DNA of 28,358 bases from Pseudomonadota bacterium (GCA_023428295.1 JAEYYV010000101.1:1-28358), one strand, 5' to 3'. Counted from the first letter of the stretch, positions 1-7,925 are shown. Program-made: numbers and translations. The notes: generated by a model not told the origin, from the letters alone.

Positions 1-52
1 CATCGTCGGGTCGCATCGTCGGAGCTCCGCCCTCGTGATACACACGCGGTCG

Positions 53-757
53 ATGGCGACTACGTTCCCTGGCGTCGGCAACCGTCTTATCGCGGCGCTC
101 GACACGCCCACGCGCGCCGAAGCGGACGCGCTCGTCGAGCGACTCGGCGACGTGCCCTCGTGGATCAAGATCGGCCTCGAGCTGTTCTGCGCCGAAGGTC
201 CCTCGATCGTCTCCGATCACGCGCGCGCCGGTCGCCGCGTGATGCTCGACCTGAAGCTGCACGACATCCCCGAGACCGTCGCGCGCGCCACCTCGCGCGT
301 CGCCACGCTCGGCGCGGGCCTGCTCACGGTGCACGCGGGCGGCGCACGCGCGATGCTCGAGAACGCCGTCAAGTCTGCGGGCTCGTCGATGGGCATCCTC
401 GCCGTCACGGTGCTGACCTCGCTCGACGAGGCGGACCTCACCGCCATCGGCGCGAACGGCCCGATCGCCGACCTCGTCGTACGCCGCGCGCGCTTGGCCA
501 TCGACGCGGGCTGCGCGGGCGTCGTCGCATCGCCCCACGAAGTCGCCGCCATCCGCGCGATCGCACCCGCGGACTTCCTGATCGTGACGCCCGGCGTCCG
601 TCCCGCAGGTTCGGACAAGGGCGATCAGAAGCGCGTGATGACGCCGTCGGCCGCGCGCGCTGCCGGTGCAGACATGGTGGTCGTGGGCCGCCCGCTCCGC
701 GACGCAGAGGATCCAGCCGCGGCCGCCCGCGCGATCGCCGACGAGCTCGCGTCGTGA
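53..757 (+). CDS. pyrF: Orotidine 5'-phosphate decarboxylase
   Basis: This enzyme decarboxylates OMP to UMP, the last step of de novo pyrimidine synthesis, in the cytoplasm. From the ATG at 53 it has 234 residues, close to the usual bacterial size. The active-site segment DLKLHDIPETV (about residues 66-76) holds the catalytic Lys68 and Asp71; the N-terminal strand ends in AALD (Asp17) and WIKIG holds Lys39. The phosphate-binding end of the barrel is seen in TPGVRP and VVVGRPL near the C terminus. An in-frame GTG at 35 would add six residues (MIHTRS); I prefer ATG 53 because the family core begins just after it, but no clear ribosome site supports either. The next gene starts 70 bp downstream on the same strand, so they probably share a transcript. 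The first 52 bases hold nothing I can assign. Confidence 0.95.
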   Translation: MATTFPGVGNRLIAALDTPTRAEADALVERLGDVPSWIKIGLELFCAEGPSIVSDHARAGRRVMLDLKLHDIPETVARATSRVATLGAGLLTVHAGGARAMLENAVKSAGSSMGILAVTVLTSLDEADLTAIGANGPIADLVVRRARLAIDAGCAGVVASPHEVAAIRAIAPADFLIVTPGVRPAGSDKGDQKRVMTPSAARAAGADMVVVGRPLRDAEDPAAAARAIADELAS

Positions 758-818
758 GCCCCCGTTGTTGCGCATGTCGTGCAGAAGATGAGGACGGGCC
801 CCATTTCCGCGGCATCGT

Positions 819-823
819 GGAGG
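819..823 (+). promoter_or_regulatory. Shine-Dalgarno GGAGG before the SpoU methyltransferase gene
   Basis: GGAGG lies four bases before the GTG codon at 828 and decides that start. It is one of only two convincing ribosome sites in the window; both serve a gene that follows another on the same strand. Confidence 0.6.
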
Positions 824-827
824 CATC

Positions 828-1763
828 GTGAGCAATCGACGTGATGATCGAGGCGGGCGTCGGTTCGACGCCCCACGTGGCGAACGCAGCGGTGGCGACC
901 GCGGCGGCGACCGTGGCGGCGATCCGGGCGCTGATCGCGGCAATGCCCGCAGCGGGCCGCGGCCTGGCGATCCAGGCGAGCGTCTCGTGTATGGCGCCAA
1001 TCCGATTCGCGAGCTGATCGCGCGCAAGCCCAAGAGCGTGCGCGCCGTGTGGGTCGATCCGCAGCGCGCCGGGCGCAGCACGAGCGATCCCGTCGCGGGC
1101 ATCGTCGGCGCGGCGCGCGCGGCGGGCATTCGCCTCGAGGATCGCGATCGCGCGACGATCGATCGCGTGGCAGGCGAGGGCGCGGTGCACCAGGGTGTCG
1201 TCGCGTGGCTCGGGCCCTTCGAGTACGCGCAGCTCGAGGATCTCGTGCAGCCGACCGACGAGCAAGGCGAGCCGTACGGCGAGCCGCCGCTGATCGTCGC
1301 GCTCGATGGCATCGAGGATCCGCGCAACCTCGGCGCGATCCTGCGCAGCGCGTATCTGCTCGGCGCGCGCGGCGTGATCATTCCGGATCATCGCGCGGCC
1401 GCGGTGACCTCCGTGACTGCGAAGGCGAGTGCGGGCGCGAGCGAGCTCTTGCCGATCGCGATGGTCGGCAACTTGGTCCGCGCGCTCGACGAGCTGAAGG
1501 ACCACGGGCTATGGCGCGTGGCCGTACACGCGACGGACGGCGCGCAGCGCATCGACGAGATCGACGCGACGAGGGGCCTCGTCGTGGTGATGGGCGCGGA
1601 GGGAACGGGCGTGCGGCCGCTCGTGGCGAAGAACTGCGACTTTCACGCGGTGATACCGATGGCGCGCGATGCGGTGGGCTCGTTCAACGTGTCGGTCGCG
1701 GCGGCGATCGCCCTCTACGAGCTGCGACGGGGCCGAATGGCCCACGCGCGCGACGCACGCTGA
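828..1763 (+). CDS. rlmB: SpoU/TrmH-family RNA 2'-O-methyltransferase, RlmB-like
   Basis: Probably the SAM-dependent enzyme that 2'-O-methylates a guanosine in 23S rRNA (G2251 in E. coli numbering). The 311-residue protein has a substrate-binding N domain (about 54-130, from VYGANPI) and a SPOUT knot domain (about 154-300). The three family motifs are present: DPRNLGAILRSA (Asn167, Arg173), MGAEGTGV (255-262) and IPMARDAVGSFNVSVA (276-291, with Ser285 and Asn287). The GTG start at 828 is fixed by the GGAGG just upstream. The first 50 residues are an unusual Arg/Gly/Asp-rich, probably disordered extension containing three GGDR-like units. The gene follows pyrF by 70 bp and ends 13 bp from the stop of convergent recQ. 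The exact RNA target is inferred; a tRNA or other rRNA site is possible. Confidence 0.85.
   Translation: MSNRRDDRGGRRFDAPRGERSGGDRGGDRGGDPGADRGNARSGPRPGDPGERLVYGANPIRELIARKPKSVRAVWVDPQRAGRSTSDPVAGIVGAARAAGIRLEDRDRATIDRVAGEGAVHQGVVAWLGPFEYAQLEDLVQPTDEQGEPYGEPPLIVALDGIEDPRNLGAILRSAYLLGARGVIIPDHRAAAVTSVTAKASAGASELLPIAMVGNLVRALDELKDHGLWRVAVHATDGAQRIDEIDATRGLVVVMGAEGTGVRPLVAKNCDFHAVIPMARDAVGSFNVSVAAAIALYELRRGRMAHARDAR
891..926 (+). repeat. Three 12-bp tandem units encoding Gly-Gly-Asp-Arg
   Basis: Three consecutive near-identical 12-base units of the form GGYGGCGAYCSN lie inside the 5' end of the methyltransferase gene and encode a GGDR/GGDR/GGDP run. Third positions differ between units, so the amino-acid pattern is kept better than the DNA. 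Confidence 0.75.
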
Positions 1764-1776
1764 TCGCGGCGCGCTG

Positions 1777-3876
1777 TCAGTTCTCGATCTTCTCGAGGAA
1801 GCTCGTCTTCAAGAGCTTCTCGCCGTGCACCGGGAAGAACGTGTACACGCTGTCGCCGACGACACGCACGACCTCGCCCTCGCCATAGGTGGCGTGACGA
1901 ACGAGGTCGCCCTTCTCGAGGGGCCCGAACACCGGGCGCTTCACGCGCGCGATCTTCAGCGCGCGTCCGCGGCCACCACGCCCGCGGCGTAGGGCTTCTT
2001 CGAGGAGGGCCTTGCGCGCATCCGCGTCGACGCCGCCGCGACGAGCGGCGAGGGCGGCAGCGACCGTGGCGGCTTGCGCGCCCGTTTGCTGCGCGGCCTT
2101 CGCGTTGCGCTGGCAGTTGTCACACGAGCCGCACGGCGGCGCGTCGGTGTAGCCGAAGTACGTCACGAGCAAGCGCGTGCGGCAGAGGTGCGATTGCGCG
2201 TAGCGCAGCATGGACGCGAGGCGCGCTCGATCTTGCGCGCGCTTCTGCTCGTAGCGGCTCGCGGCGCGCGCGAGATCCTCGATGGACGGCGGCTCGTGCG
2301 CGAGCGGCGCGAACAGTGCGCCCGGCGCTTCAGCTGCGAAGCCGACCTCTTTGAGGAACGAGAGCACCACGCGCGCCTTCTTGGCCGGCGCGTCCGCGCG
2401 CTCCGCGATGTCTTTGACCGGCTTGAACACGTCGTGGTCGTGATCGTCGGTGGCGAGCTGCGCGGGCGTCGCGATCCGTCCGCCGGTCACGTGCACCAGC
2501 GCTTCGGCGACCGCGCGCGTTTGCTCGGGCGTCGGATAGCGACCACCGAGGAAGAAGCTCTGGATGCGCTTGTCCTCCGGTTGATAGAGGAGCACGCAGT
2601 CGGCGGGGAGGCCGTCGCGGCCGGCGCGCCCGGCTTCTTGGTAGTAGCTCTCGAGCGAGCCGGGGAAGTTGTAGTGAATGACGAAGCGCAGGTCCTGTTT
2701 GTCGACACCGAGACCGAACGCGTTGGTGGCGACCATCAGGCGCGGATCGCTCTTCTCCATGAACGCGCTCTGCACGCGCTCGCGATCCTTGGCGCGCATG
2801 CGGCCGTGATAGCGACCGCACTCCACGCCTTGCGACCAGAGGAAGTCCGCGAGTGCGTCGACGGTCTTCACGGTCGCCGCGTAGATGATGCCGCAGCCTT
2901 CTTGCTTCTCGATCAGGCGCAGCAGAAGCGCCTGCTTCTTGCGCTCCGACGACGCTTTGATGACGTGGTAGCGCAGGTTCGGACGATCGAGACCGATGTC
3001 GATGACCGACGCGTCCGGAATCTGCAGCTGCGCGAGGATGTCGTCTTTGACCTTGGGCGGCGCGGTGGCGGTGAGGGCGAGCACGGGCGGCTTCTTGAGC
3101 GCCGTGACCGCCTCACCGAGACCCAGGTACGCCGGGCGGAAGTCGTGTCCCCACTGCGAGATGCAGTGAGCCTCGTCGACGACGAACAGCGAGACGTTCA
3201 CCGTGGAGAGACGCTCGCGGAAGCGCGGCTCGCCCAAGCGCTCGGGCGTGACGTACGCGATGCACGGACGGTTCTCCGAGAGACGCGCGAGCGCCGCTGC
3301 CTCATCGCGCGGCGAGAGCGTGGAGTCGAGACGCAGCACCTCGATGTGCAGCTGATCGAGCTTGTCGTGCTGATCCTTCATCAGCGCGATCAGCGGAGAG
3401 ACGACGAGCGTCACGCCCGGCAACTCGAGCGCGGGCAGCTGATAGCAGAGCGACTTGCCCGCGCCCGTCGGCATGATCGCGAGCGTGTCGATGCCAGCGA
3501 GCACGTTGCGGATGGCGAGCGCCTGACCCGGACGGAAGTCGGAGATGCCGAACCGACGGCGTCCGACCTCGAGCATGTGCGCGTCGATCGACTCGGCGCT
3601 GAAGCCCTCGAAGTCGTGCACCTCGTACGCGTCGCTGCCATCGCCCGGCTCGGCGCTCGATTCCACGTCGGCGATCTCGGTGTCGAGCGTGTCCTCGTCG
3701 GCCTCGAGTGGAGACTCGAGCTTCACGTTCTCGGGATGCAGCGGCGCGAGCTTGTCGCGCGTTCCCCGCGCGAGCTTGGGCACCGTGGGTTGTTCGGCAA
3801 GCGCACGCGACGCCAGCCCGGACTCGGACGCTGCACGCTTTTGGCGCTTGCGCTCTGGAGGCTGGGCCTTGGCCAT
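1777..3876 (-). CDS. recQ: ATP-dependent DNA helicase RecQ
   Basis: A 3'-5' superfamily 2 helicase of the RecQ family, acting in recombination and replication-fork repair. From the ATG at 3876 it has 699 residues. The Walker A motif is MPTGAGKS (135-142), DEAH is at 234-237, and motif VI is QEAGRAGRDG (413-422). The RQC zinc site has Cys565, Cys582, Cys585 and Cys588 (CGSCDNC). No HRDC domain is visible. Instead the last 50 residues contain KGDLVRHATYGEGEVV (655-670), which resembles the small DUF3553-type domain at the C terminus of UvrD/PcrA helicases. The first 90 or so residues are a charged, low-complexity extension. A TTG codon lies one codon upstream of the ATG; ATG is the simpler start. 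The gene converges on the methyltransferase gene, with only 13 bp between the two stop codons and no visible terminator there. Confidence 0.95.
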   Translation of the reverse strand: MAKAQPPERKRQKRAASESGLASRALAEQPTVPKLARGTRDKLAPLHPENVKLESPLEADEDTLDTEIADVESSAEPGDGSDAYEVHDFEGFSAESIDAHMLEVGRRRFGISDFRPGQALAIRNVLAGIDTLAIMPTGAGKSLCYQLPALELPGVTLVVSPLIALMKDQHDKLDQLHIEVLRLDSTLSPRDEAAALARLSENRPCIAYVTPERLGEPRFRERLSTVNVSLFVVDEAHCISQWGHDFRPAYLGLGEAVTALKKPPVLALTATAPPKVKDDILAQLQIPDASVIDIGLDRPNLRYHVIKASSERKKQALLLRLIEKQEGCGIIYAATVKTVDALADFLWSQGVECGRYHGRMRAKDRERVQSAFMEKSDPRLMVATNAFGLGVDKQDLRFVIHYNFPGSLESYYQEAGRAGRDGLPADCVLLYQPEDKRIQSFFLGGRYPTPEQTRAVAEALVHVTGGRIATPAQLATDDHDHDVFKPVKDIAERADAPAKKARVVLSFLKEVGFAAEAPGALFAPLAHEPPSIEDLARAASRYEQKRAQDRARLASMLRYAQSHLCRTRLLVTYFGYTDAPPCGSCDNCQRNAKAAQQTGAQAATVAAALAARRGGVDADARKALLEEALRRGRGGRGRALKIARVKRPVFGPLEKGDLVRHATYGEGEVVRVVGDSVYTFFPVHGEKLLKTSFLEKIEN

Positions 3877-4099
3877 CAACGGCTACGGTCGCTCAGGATG
3901 ATGTCGCGAGGCAAGGCAGAACGTCCTGTCCTCACGCGGAGTTGCACCGAGCGTCTCCGCACACCGGGTTAACAAAAACCTATGCGCAACGTTTTGCTGC
4001 ACCCTCAACCGCGCTGAATTCCTCGCGCGCAAAACAACCGCAGCCGATCTTGTTAGACGGCTTTCGATTTGTTCATCCGATTGACGGGATCACGCGCAC
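3877..4099. other. 223-bp intergenic region between asd and recQ
   Basis: The longest gene-free stretch in the window and visibly richer in A/T than its surroundings, particularly 3968-4085. It must hold the asd 3' end and the recQ promoter, both read on the minus strand. A hairpin at 4043-4061 is a terminator candidate. A weak minus-strand promoter candidate is TTGAGG with CATAGG 18 bases later, but it matches consensus poorly. I see no small ORF worth calling. Confidence 0.5.
4031..4061 (-). terminator. Possible intrinsic terminator of asd
   Basis: On the minus strand, about 38 bases after the asd stop, GCCGTCT can pair with AGATCGGC (one bulged T, four-base loop). The hairpin is followed by TGCGGTTGTTTT, a loose T-rich tail. 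The imperfect stem and interrupted T run make this a moderate candidate only. Confidence 0.35.
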
Positions 4100-5188
4100 C
4101 TACTTCGTCGCTAAGAAACCTTCGTGGGCGAGCAGCTCCGCCGTGAGCACTGCACCTCCGGCAGCGCCGCGCACCGTGTTGTGGGAGAGGCCGACGAAGC
4201 GCCAATCGAAGATGCCGTTGTCCGGACGCAAGCGACCGAGCGTGATGCCCTGACCGTTGCCTTGATCGCGATCGAGCTTGGTCTGCGGGCGATTGTCTTC
4301 CTCGAAATACGTGAGGAACGGCGTCGGCGCGCTCGGCAGCTTCGCGTGCTGCGGCGTTCCCGCGTACTCCTTCCACGCCGACAGGATCGCTTCCTTGCTC
4401 GGCTTCTTGTCGAAGCTGACGAACACCGCGGCCATGTGTCCGTCGGAGACCGGCACGCGAATGCACTGCGCCGTGATCAGCGGAGACGTCGCGTTCACGA
4501 TCTTGCCGTTCTCGATCGTGCCCCAGATCTTGAGCGGCTCTCTCTCGCTCTTCTCTTCTTCACCACCGATGTACGGGATGACGTTGTCGACCATCTCGGG
4601 CCACGACTCGAACGTCTTGCCCGCGCCGCTGATCGCTTGATAGGTGCACACCGCGATCTTGGAAGGACCGAACGAGAGCAGCGGATGGATCGCCGGCACG
4701 TAGCTCTGGATCGAGCAGTTCGGCTTCACGGCGACAAAGCCGCGCTTGGTGCCGAGGCGCTTGCGCTGCGACTCGATCACCCCCACGTGATCCGAGTTGA
4801 TCTCGGGGACCATCATCGGAACGTCGGGCGTCCAGCGATGCGCGGAGTTGTTCGACACGAGCGGCGTCTCCGCGCGCGCGTAGTCCTCTTCGAGCTTCGC
4901 CGTGGCGGCCTTGTCCATGTCGACCGCGCAGAAGACGAAGTCGACCTGGTCAGCGATCGTCGCGACGTCAGACGCATTGCCCACGACGAGGCGCTCCGCG
5001 GCGCTCGGGATCTCGCTGCCGAGCGCCCACCGACCGTCGACCGCGTCGCCGTACATCTTGCCGGCCGACGCCGGGCTCGCGGCCACCGCTGTCAGCTCGA
5101 ACCACGGGTGGTTTGCGAGGAGAGCCACGAAGCGCTGACCGACCATGCCGGTGGCACCGAGAACACCGACCTTGAGCTTGTTCGCCAT
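4100..5188 (-). CDS. asd: Aspartate-semialdehyde dehydrogenase
   Basis: This enzyme makes L-aspartate-4-semialdehyde from aspartyl phosphate with NADPH, at the branch leading to lysine/diaminopimelate, threonine and methionine. The 362-residue protein starts with the Rossmann motif VGVLGATGMVGQRF (7-20). The catalytic cysteine is Cys158 in KPNCSI. SGAGK (187-191) and RVPVSDGH (244-251, with Arg244 and His251) form the substrate and base sites. VIPYIGGEEEKSERE (203-217) and the length point to the archaeal/fungal-type branch of the family rather than the E. coli type. The ATG at 5188 is preceded at nine bases by a minus-strand TAGATT box with no Shine-Dalgarno sequence, so the message may be leaderless. 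The gene is divergent from the SET gene and is followed by a hairpin. It stands alone on its transcript as far as visible. Confidence 0.95.
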   Translation of the reverse strand: MANKLKVGVLGATGMVGQRFVALLANHPWFELTAVAASPASAGKMYGDAVDGRWALGSEIPSAAERLVVGNASDVATIADQVDFVFCAVDMDKAATAKLEEDYARAETPLVSNNSAHRWTPDVPMMVPEINSDHVGVIESQRKRLGTKRGFVAVKPNCSIQSYVPAIHPLLSFGPSKIAVCTYQAISGAGKTFESWPEMVDNVIPYIGGEEEKSEREPLKIWGTIENGKIVNATSPLITAQCIRVPVSDGHMAAVFVSFDKKPSKEAILSAWKEYAGTPQHAKLPSAPTPFLTYFEEDNRPQTKLDRDQGNGQGITLGRLRPDNGIFDWRFVGLSHNTVRGAAGGAVLTAELLAHEGFLATK

Positions 5189-5197
5189 GACTCGCGC

Positions 5198-5203
5198 AAT
5201 CTA
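5198..5203 (-). promoter_or_regulatory. -10-like box TAGATT before asd
   Basis: Minus-strand TAGATT ends nine bases before the asd ATG. No good -35 hexamer is seen 16-18 bases further up. If used, transcription would begin at or within a base or two of the start codon. It lies in the 75-bp divergent gap (5189-5263) shared with the SET gene. Confidence 0.4.
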
Positions 5204-5263
5204 GCAAAACGCACCGCGCGATCCACTTGCAGTCTTCATCGCGTTCGCGAAGATGTGCCCGTC

Positions 5264-5764
5264 ATGCCGCTCCTCGAAGGTCTCGTCGTCGTTCACTCCA
5301 AGATTCACGGCTACGGAGTCATCACGACTCGTCCGTTCACGAAGGGCGAGGTGATTTGCTACGGCGACGGCGTGCTCTATCTGGAGGACGCCGAGTTCAA
5401 CGACACGTACGCGCTCGTCGTCGACAACGAGAGTCCGAATCACGAGGGCGAGCTCTTGTACTGGGACCTCGCGTGTCAGACGCGCTGGTTCAATCACTCG
5501 TGCGAGCCGAACAGCGAAGTGCAGTCCAAGTGGGATCACGAGGCGAACACGCTGCGCGCGTGGTGGGTCGCCACGCGCGACATCGAGGTCGGTGAAGAGA
5601 TCCTCTATGACTACGCGTTCATCGCAGAGGTCGCCGAGCCGTGCTTCTGCGGCGCACCGAGCTGCCGCGGGCTCATCGTCGACGAGGATCCGGAGAACCT
5701 CACGAAGCTGCCCGAGCACCTGAAGGCGAAGCTGAAGATTCCGCCGCCGCGCGCAGCGAGCTAG
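5264..5764 (+). CDS. Free-standing SET-domain protein lysine methyltransferase
   Basis: A 166-residue protein that is almost only a SET domain, the fold that moves methyl groups from SAM to protein lysines. It begins with HSKIHGYGVITTRPF (GYG at 16-18, SAM-binding). The knot motif is RWFNHSCEPNS (Asn77-His78-Ser79-Cys80, Asn83), followed by GEEILYDY with Tyr117. The post-SET cluster CFCGAPSCRG supplies Cys127, Cys129 and Cys134, which with Cys80 can bind one zinc. All core motifs are intact, so an active enzyme is likely; the substrate is unknown (histone-like or ribosomal protein are options). The frame stays open far upstream through asd antisense, but similarity starts at the ATG at 5264; a GTG at 5255 is an alternative. 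It is divergent from asd and ends 27 bp before pfkA. Confidence 0.88.
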   Translation: MPLLEGLVVVHSKIHGYGVITTRPFTKGEVICYGDGVLYLEDAEFNDTYALVVDNESPNHEGELLYWDLACQTRWFNHSCEPNSEVQSKWDHEANTLRAWWVATRDIEVGEEILYDYAFIAEVAEPCFCGAPSCRGLIVDEDPENLTKLPEHLKAKLKIPPPRAAS

Positions 5765-5777
5765 CGACAAGCCGATC

Positions 5778-5783
5778 TAGAGT
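5778..5783 (+). promoter_or_regulatory. -10-like box TAGAGT before pfkA
   Basis: TAGAGT ends eight bases before the pfkA ATG at 5792, within the 27-bp gap after the SET gene. There is no Shine-Dalgarno sequence and no clear -35. Read-through from the SET gene is also possible. Confidence 0.3.
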
Positions 5784-5791
5784 CTGGGTCC

Positions 5792-6880
5792 ATGAGTACG
5801 CGAATCGGGATCCTGACGGGCGGCGGAGACTGCCCCGGCCTCAACGGTGTCATTCGCGCCGTGACGCTTCACGCACGGCACACGTTCGGGTGGGAGGTCT
5901 TGGGGATCAGGAACGGCTTCGAAGGCCTCTATGAAGAGGAGTACGTCGACCTGACGCCCGCGAGCACGCAGCACATCTTGTCGCGCGGCGGCACGATTCT
6001 CGGCTCGAGCAATCGCGCCAACCCGTTCGCGTATCCCGTGAAGCTGCCAGACAACCGCGTCGAGATTCACGACGTATCGGCGCGCTGCCTCGCGAACTTG
6101 CAGAAGCTCGACCTGCACGGCCTGATCGTCGTCGGTGGCGACGGCACGATGTCGTTCGCGCAGAAGTTCATCCAGCGTGGAGCGCCGCGCATCGTCGGCG
6201 TGCCCAAGACCATCGACAACGATCTCGAGGCCACGGACTACACCGTCGGATTCCAGACCGCGGTCGAGATCGTCGTCGAGGCGATCGAGCGCCTGCACAC
6301 CACGGCCGAGAGCCACGAGCGCATCATGATCGTCGAGGTCATGGGCCGCTACGCCGGCTGGATCGCGCTGACCTCCGCGCTCGCGGGTGGTGCGCACGTG
6401 TGCTTGATCCCCGAGATCGACTACGACGTGGACCGCATCGTCGAGGCGTTTCATCGTCGCCACGGTCGCGGCGTCAGCTACTCGATCGTCGTCGTGTCCG
6501 AGGGAGCCAAAGCCAAGGGCGGCGCGCTCTCGGTGGTCACGGCTGGCGACGCGACCAAACAAGAGAAGCTCGGCGGAGCAGGGCAGCGCCTCGCGGATGC
6601 GATCGCGCAGAAGACCGACCTCGAGGTTCGCACCACCGTGCTCGGTCACATCCAGCGCGGTGGTTCTCCGTGCGCGTTCGATCGCGAGCTCGCCACGCGC
6701 TTCGGCGTGAAGGCGGTGGAGCTCGTCGCCGAGGGCAAGTTTGGCCACGTCGCGGCGCTCGAGTCGGGCAAGCTCGTGGGCAAGCCGATCGAGAAGGCCG
6801 TGAAGAAGCTCAAGCTCGTCGATCCGTCGGGCGAGCTCGTGCGAACGGCCAAAGGCGTCGGCATCGAGCTCGGCGGCTAA
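5792..6880 (+). CDS. pfkA: 6-phosphofructokinase, PfkA family (ATP- or PPi-dependent)
   Basis: It phosphorylates fructose 6-phosphate to fructose 1,6-bisphosphate in glycolysis. The 362-residue protein shows the PFK signatures: GILTGGGDCPGLNGVI (6-21), VVGGDGT (113-119), VPKTIDND (137-144, with catalytic Asp142), VMGRYAGWIA (183-192) and GHIQRGGSPCAFDR (285-298). The phosphoryl-donor residues are mixed. Gly118, matching E. coli Gly104, is what ATP enzymes have, while Lys139, matching E. coli Gly124, is typical of PPi enzymes. This pair is known from the actinobacterial-type group, where at least some members use ATP, so the donor cannot be read with certainty. A TAGAGT box lies eight bases before the ATG. 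The DUF2804 gene begins seven bases after the stop, so the two are surely co-transcribed. Confidence 0.93.
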   Translation: MSTRIGILTGGGDCPGLNGVIRAVTLHARHTFGWEVLGIRNGFEGLYEEEYVDLTPASTQHILSRGGTILGSSNRANPFAYPVKLPDNRVEIHDVSARCLANLQKLDLHGLIVVGGDGTMSFAQKFIQRGAPRIVGVPKTIDNDLEATDYTVGFQTAVEIVVEAIERLHTTAESHERIMIVEVMGRYAGWIALTSALAGGAHVCLIPEIDYDVDRIVEAFHRRHGRGVSYSIVVVSEGAKAKGGALSVVTAGDATKQEKLGGAGQRLADAIAQKTDLEVRTTVLGHIQRGGSPCAFDRELATRFGVKAVELVAEGKFGHVAALESGKLVGKPIEKAVKKLKLVDPSGELVRTAKGVGIELGG

Positions 6881-6882
6881 GG
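6879..6882 (+). promoter_or_regulatory. Ribosome site AAGG before the DUF2804 gene
   Basis: TAAGG overlaps the pfkA stop codon; its AAGG lies five bases before the next ATG at 6888. It supports coupled translation of the two genes. Confidence 0.45.
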
Positions 6883-6887
6883 CCCGC

Positions 6888-7925
6888 ATGAGCGACCTCG
6901 TTCAGAAGAAGGGCACCGCGCCGATCATCGGAGCGTGGGATCACGCGCTCGAAGATCCGAACCTCGAGGACGCGCCGATCGTTCACGCGCTGGATCGCTT
7001 CGCAGGCGTGCCCGGCATCGGCCGCGCGGAGGCCGCGTATCGCGCGCGGTTCCGCATGAAGTCGTGGCAGTACATGACCGCGGTCTCCGGCGAGCTGTTC
7101 GTGGCGTTTGTCGTGGGAACGGCGGGCTTCGCGTCCAACGGCTTTGTCTACGCGGTCGATCTCGCCACCAAGGAGATGGCCAAGAGGTTCGCGCTCACGC
7201 CACTGCAGCTCGGCACCACGCTCTCGCCCACGAGCGCGCGCGGTGCGCATCGCTTCCACGGAGGCGGCCTGTCCGTCTCCATCGACAACCTCGAACACGG
7301 CCGCAGCTTCGCGGCGAGCGTGGACTCGCCGGAGGTGAAGGTGAGGCTCGGCTTCTCGAGCGCGCCCACCGACGAGCACGTGTCGCTCTGCGTTCCACTT
7401 CCCGGCGGGCGGTGGAACTACACGCACAAGTTCATGGCGTTCGGCGTCGACGGCGTGGTCACCGTCGGCGATCGCGAGTACCGCTTCGATCCCGCGACGT
7501 CGTTCGGCACGCTCGACTTCACGAAGATGTACGCGCTGCGCCACGCGATCTGGAAGTGGGTCGCGTTCGCCGGCCGCACCAAGCAGGGCAAGCTGCTCGG
7601 CATGAACCTCGTGGATCCCACGCCCGAGGCGCCGATCAGCGAGAACTCGCTGTGGGTCGATGGCAAGCGCGAGCAGCTCGTCGACGTCCAGATCACCGTC
7701 GAGGGCGACACGCGCACCGAGCCGTGGGTGTGCACGTCGTCCAACCTCGATTGCGAGTCGACCTCGCTCGCGCACGTCGAGCAGCACCTCGACATGCCGC
7801 TCGTGAAGCACACGCTGCGGCACGTGGTGTCATCGTTCAGCGGCCGCGTGCGGACCAAGAGTGGACTCGTCCACGACTTCGAGAACCTCCCGGGCATCGC
7901 CGAAGACTTCGATAACCTCTGGTAG
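6888..7925 (+). CDS. DUF2804 family protein
   Basis: A 345-residue protein that I place in the DUF2804 family, whose function is unknown. Family-like segments are KSWQYMTA (58-65), RWNYTHKFMAFGVDGVV (175-191), EYRFDPATSFGTLDF (197-211), GMNLVD (239-243 region) and SENSLWVDGK (251-260). It has many beta-strand-like stretches, no signal peptide and no clear membrane helix, so it is probably cytoplasmic. It starts seven bases after the pfkA stop, with a short ribosome site overlapping that stop, so it is made with phosphofructokinase. That suggests a role near central carbon or storage metabolism, but this is only context. The C-terminal end, with DFENLPGIAEDF, looks complete. No catalytic residues can be named. 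Confidence 0.75.
   Translation: MSDLVQKKGTAPIIGAWDHALEDPNLEDAPIVHALDRFAGVPGIGRAEAAYRARFRMKSWQYMTAVSGELFVAFVVGTAGFASNGFVYAVDLATKEMAKRFALTPLQLGTTLSPTSARGAHRFHGGGLSVSIDNLEHGRSFAASVDSPEVKVRLGFSSAPTDEHVSLCVPLPGGRWNYTHKFMAFGVDGVVTVGDREYRFDPATSFGTLDFTKMYALRHAIWKWVAFAGRTKQGKLLGMNLVDPTPEAPISENSLWVDGKREQLVDVQITVEGDTRTEPWVCTSSNLDCESTSLAHVEQHLDMPLVKHTLRHVVSSFSGRVRTKSGLVHDFENLPGIAEDFDNLW

Noticed and set aside
4124..5263. Long upstream extension of the SET gene frame
   Set aside because: It is antisense to asd, whose motifs are all intact. SET similarity begins only at the ATG at 5264.
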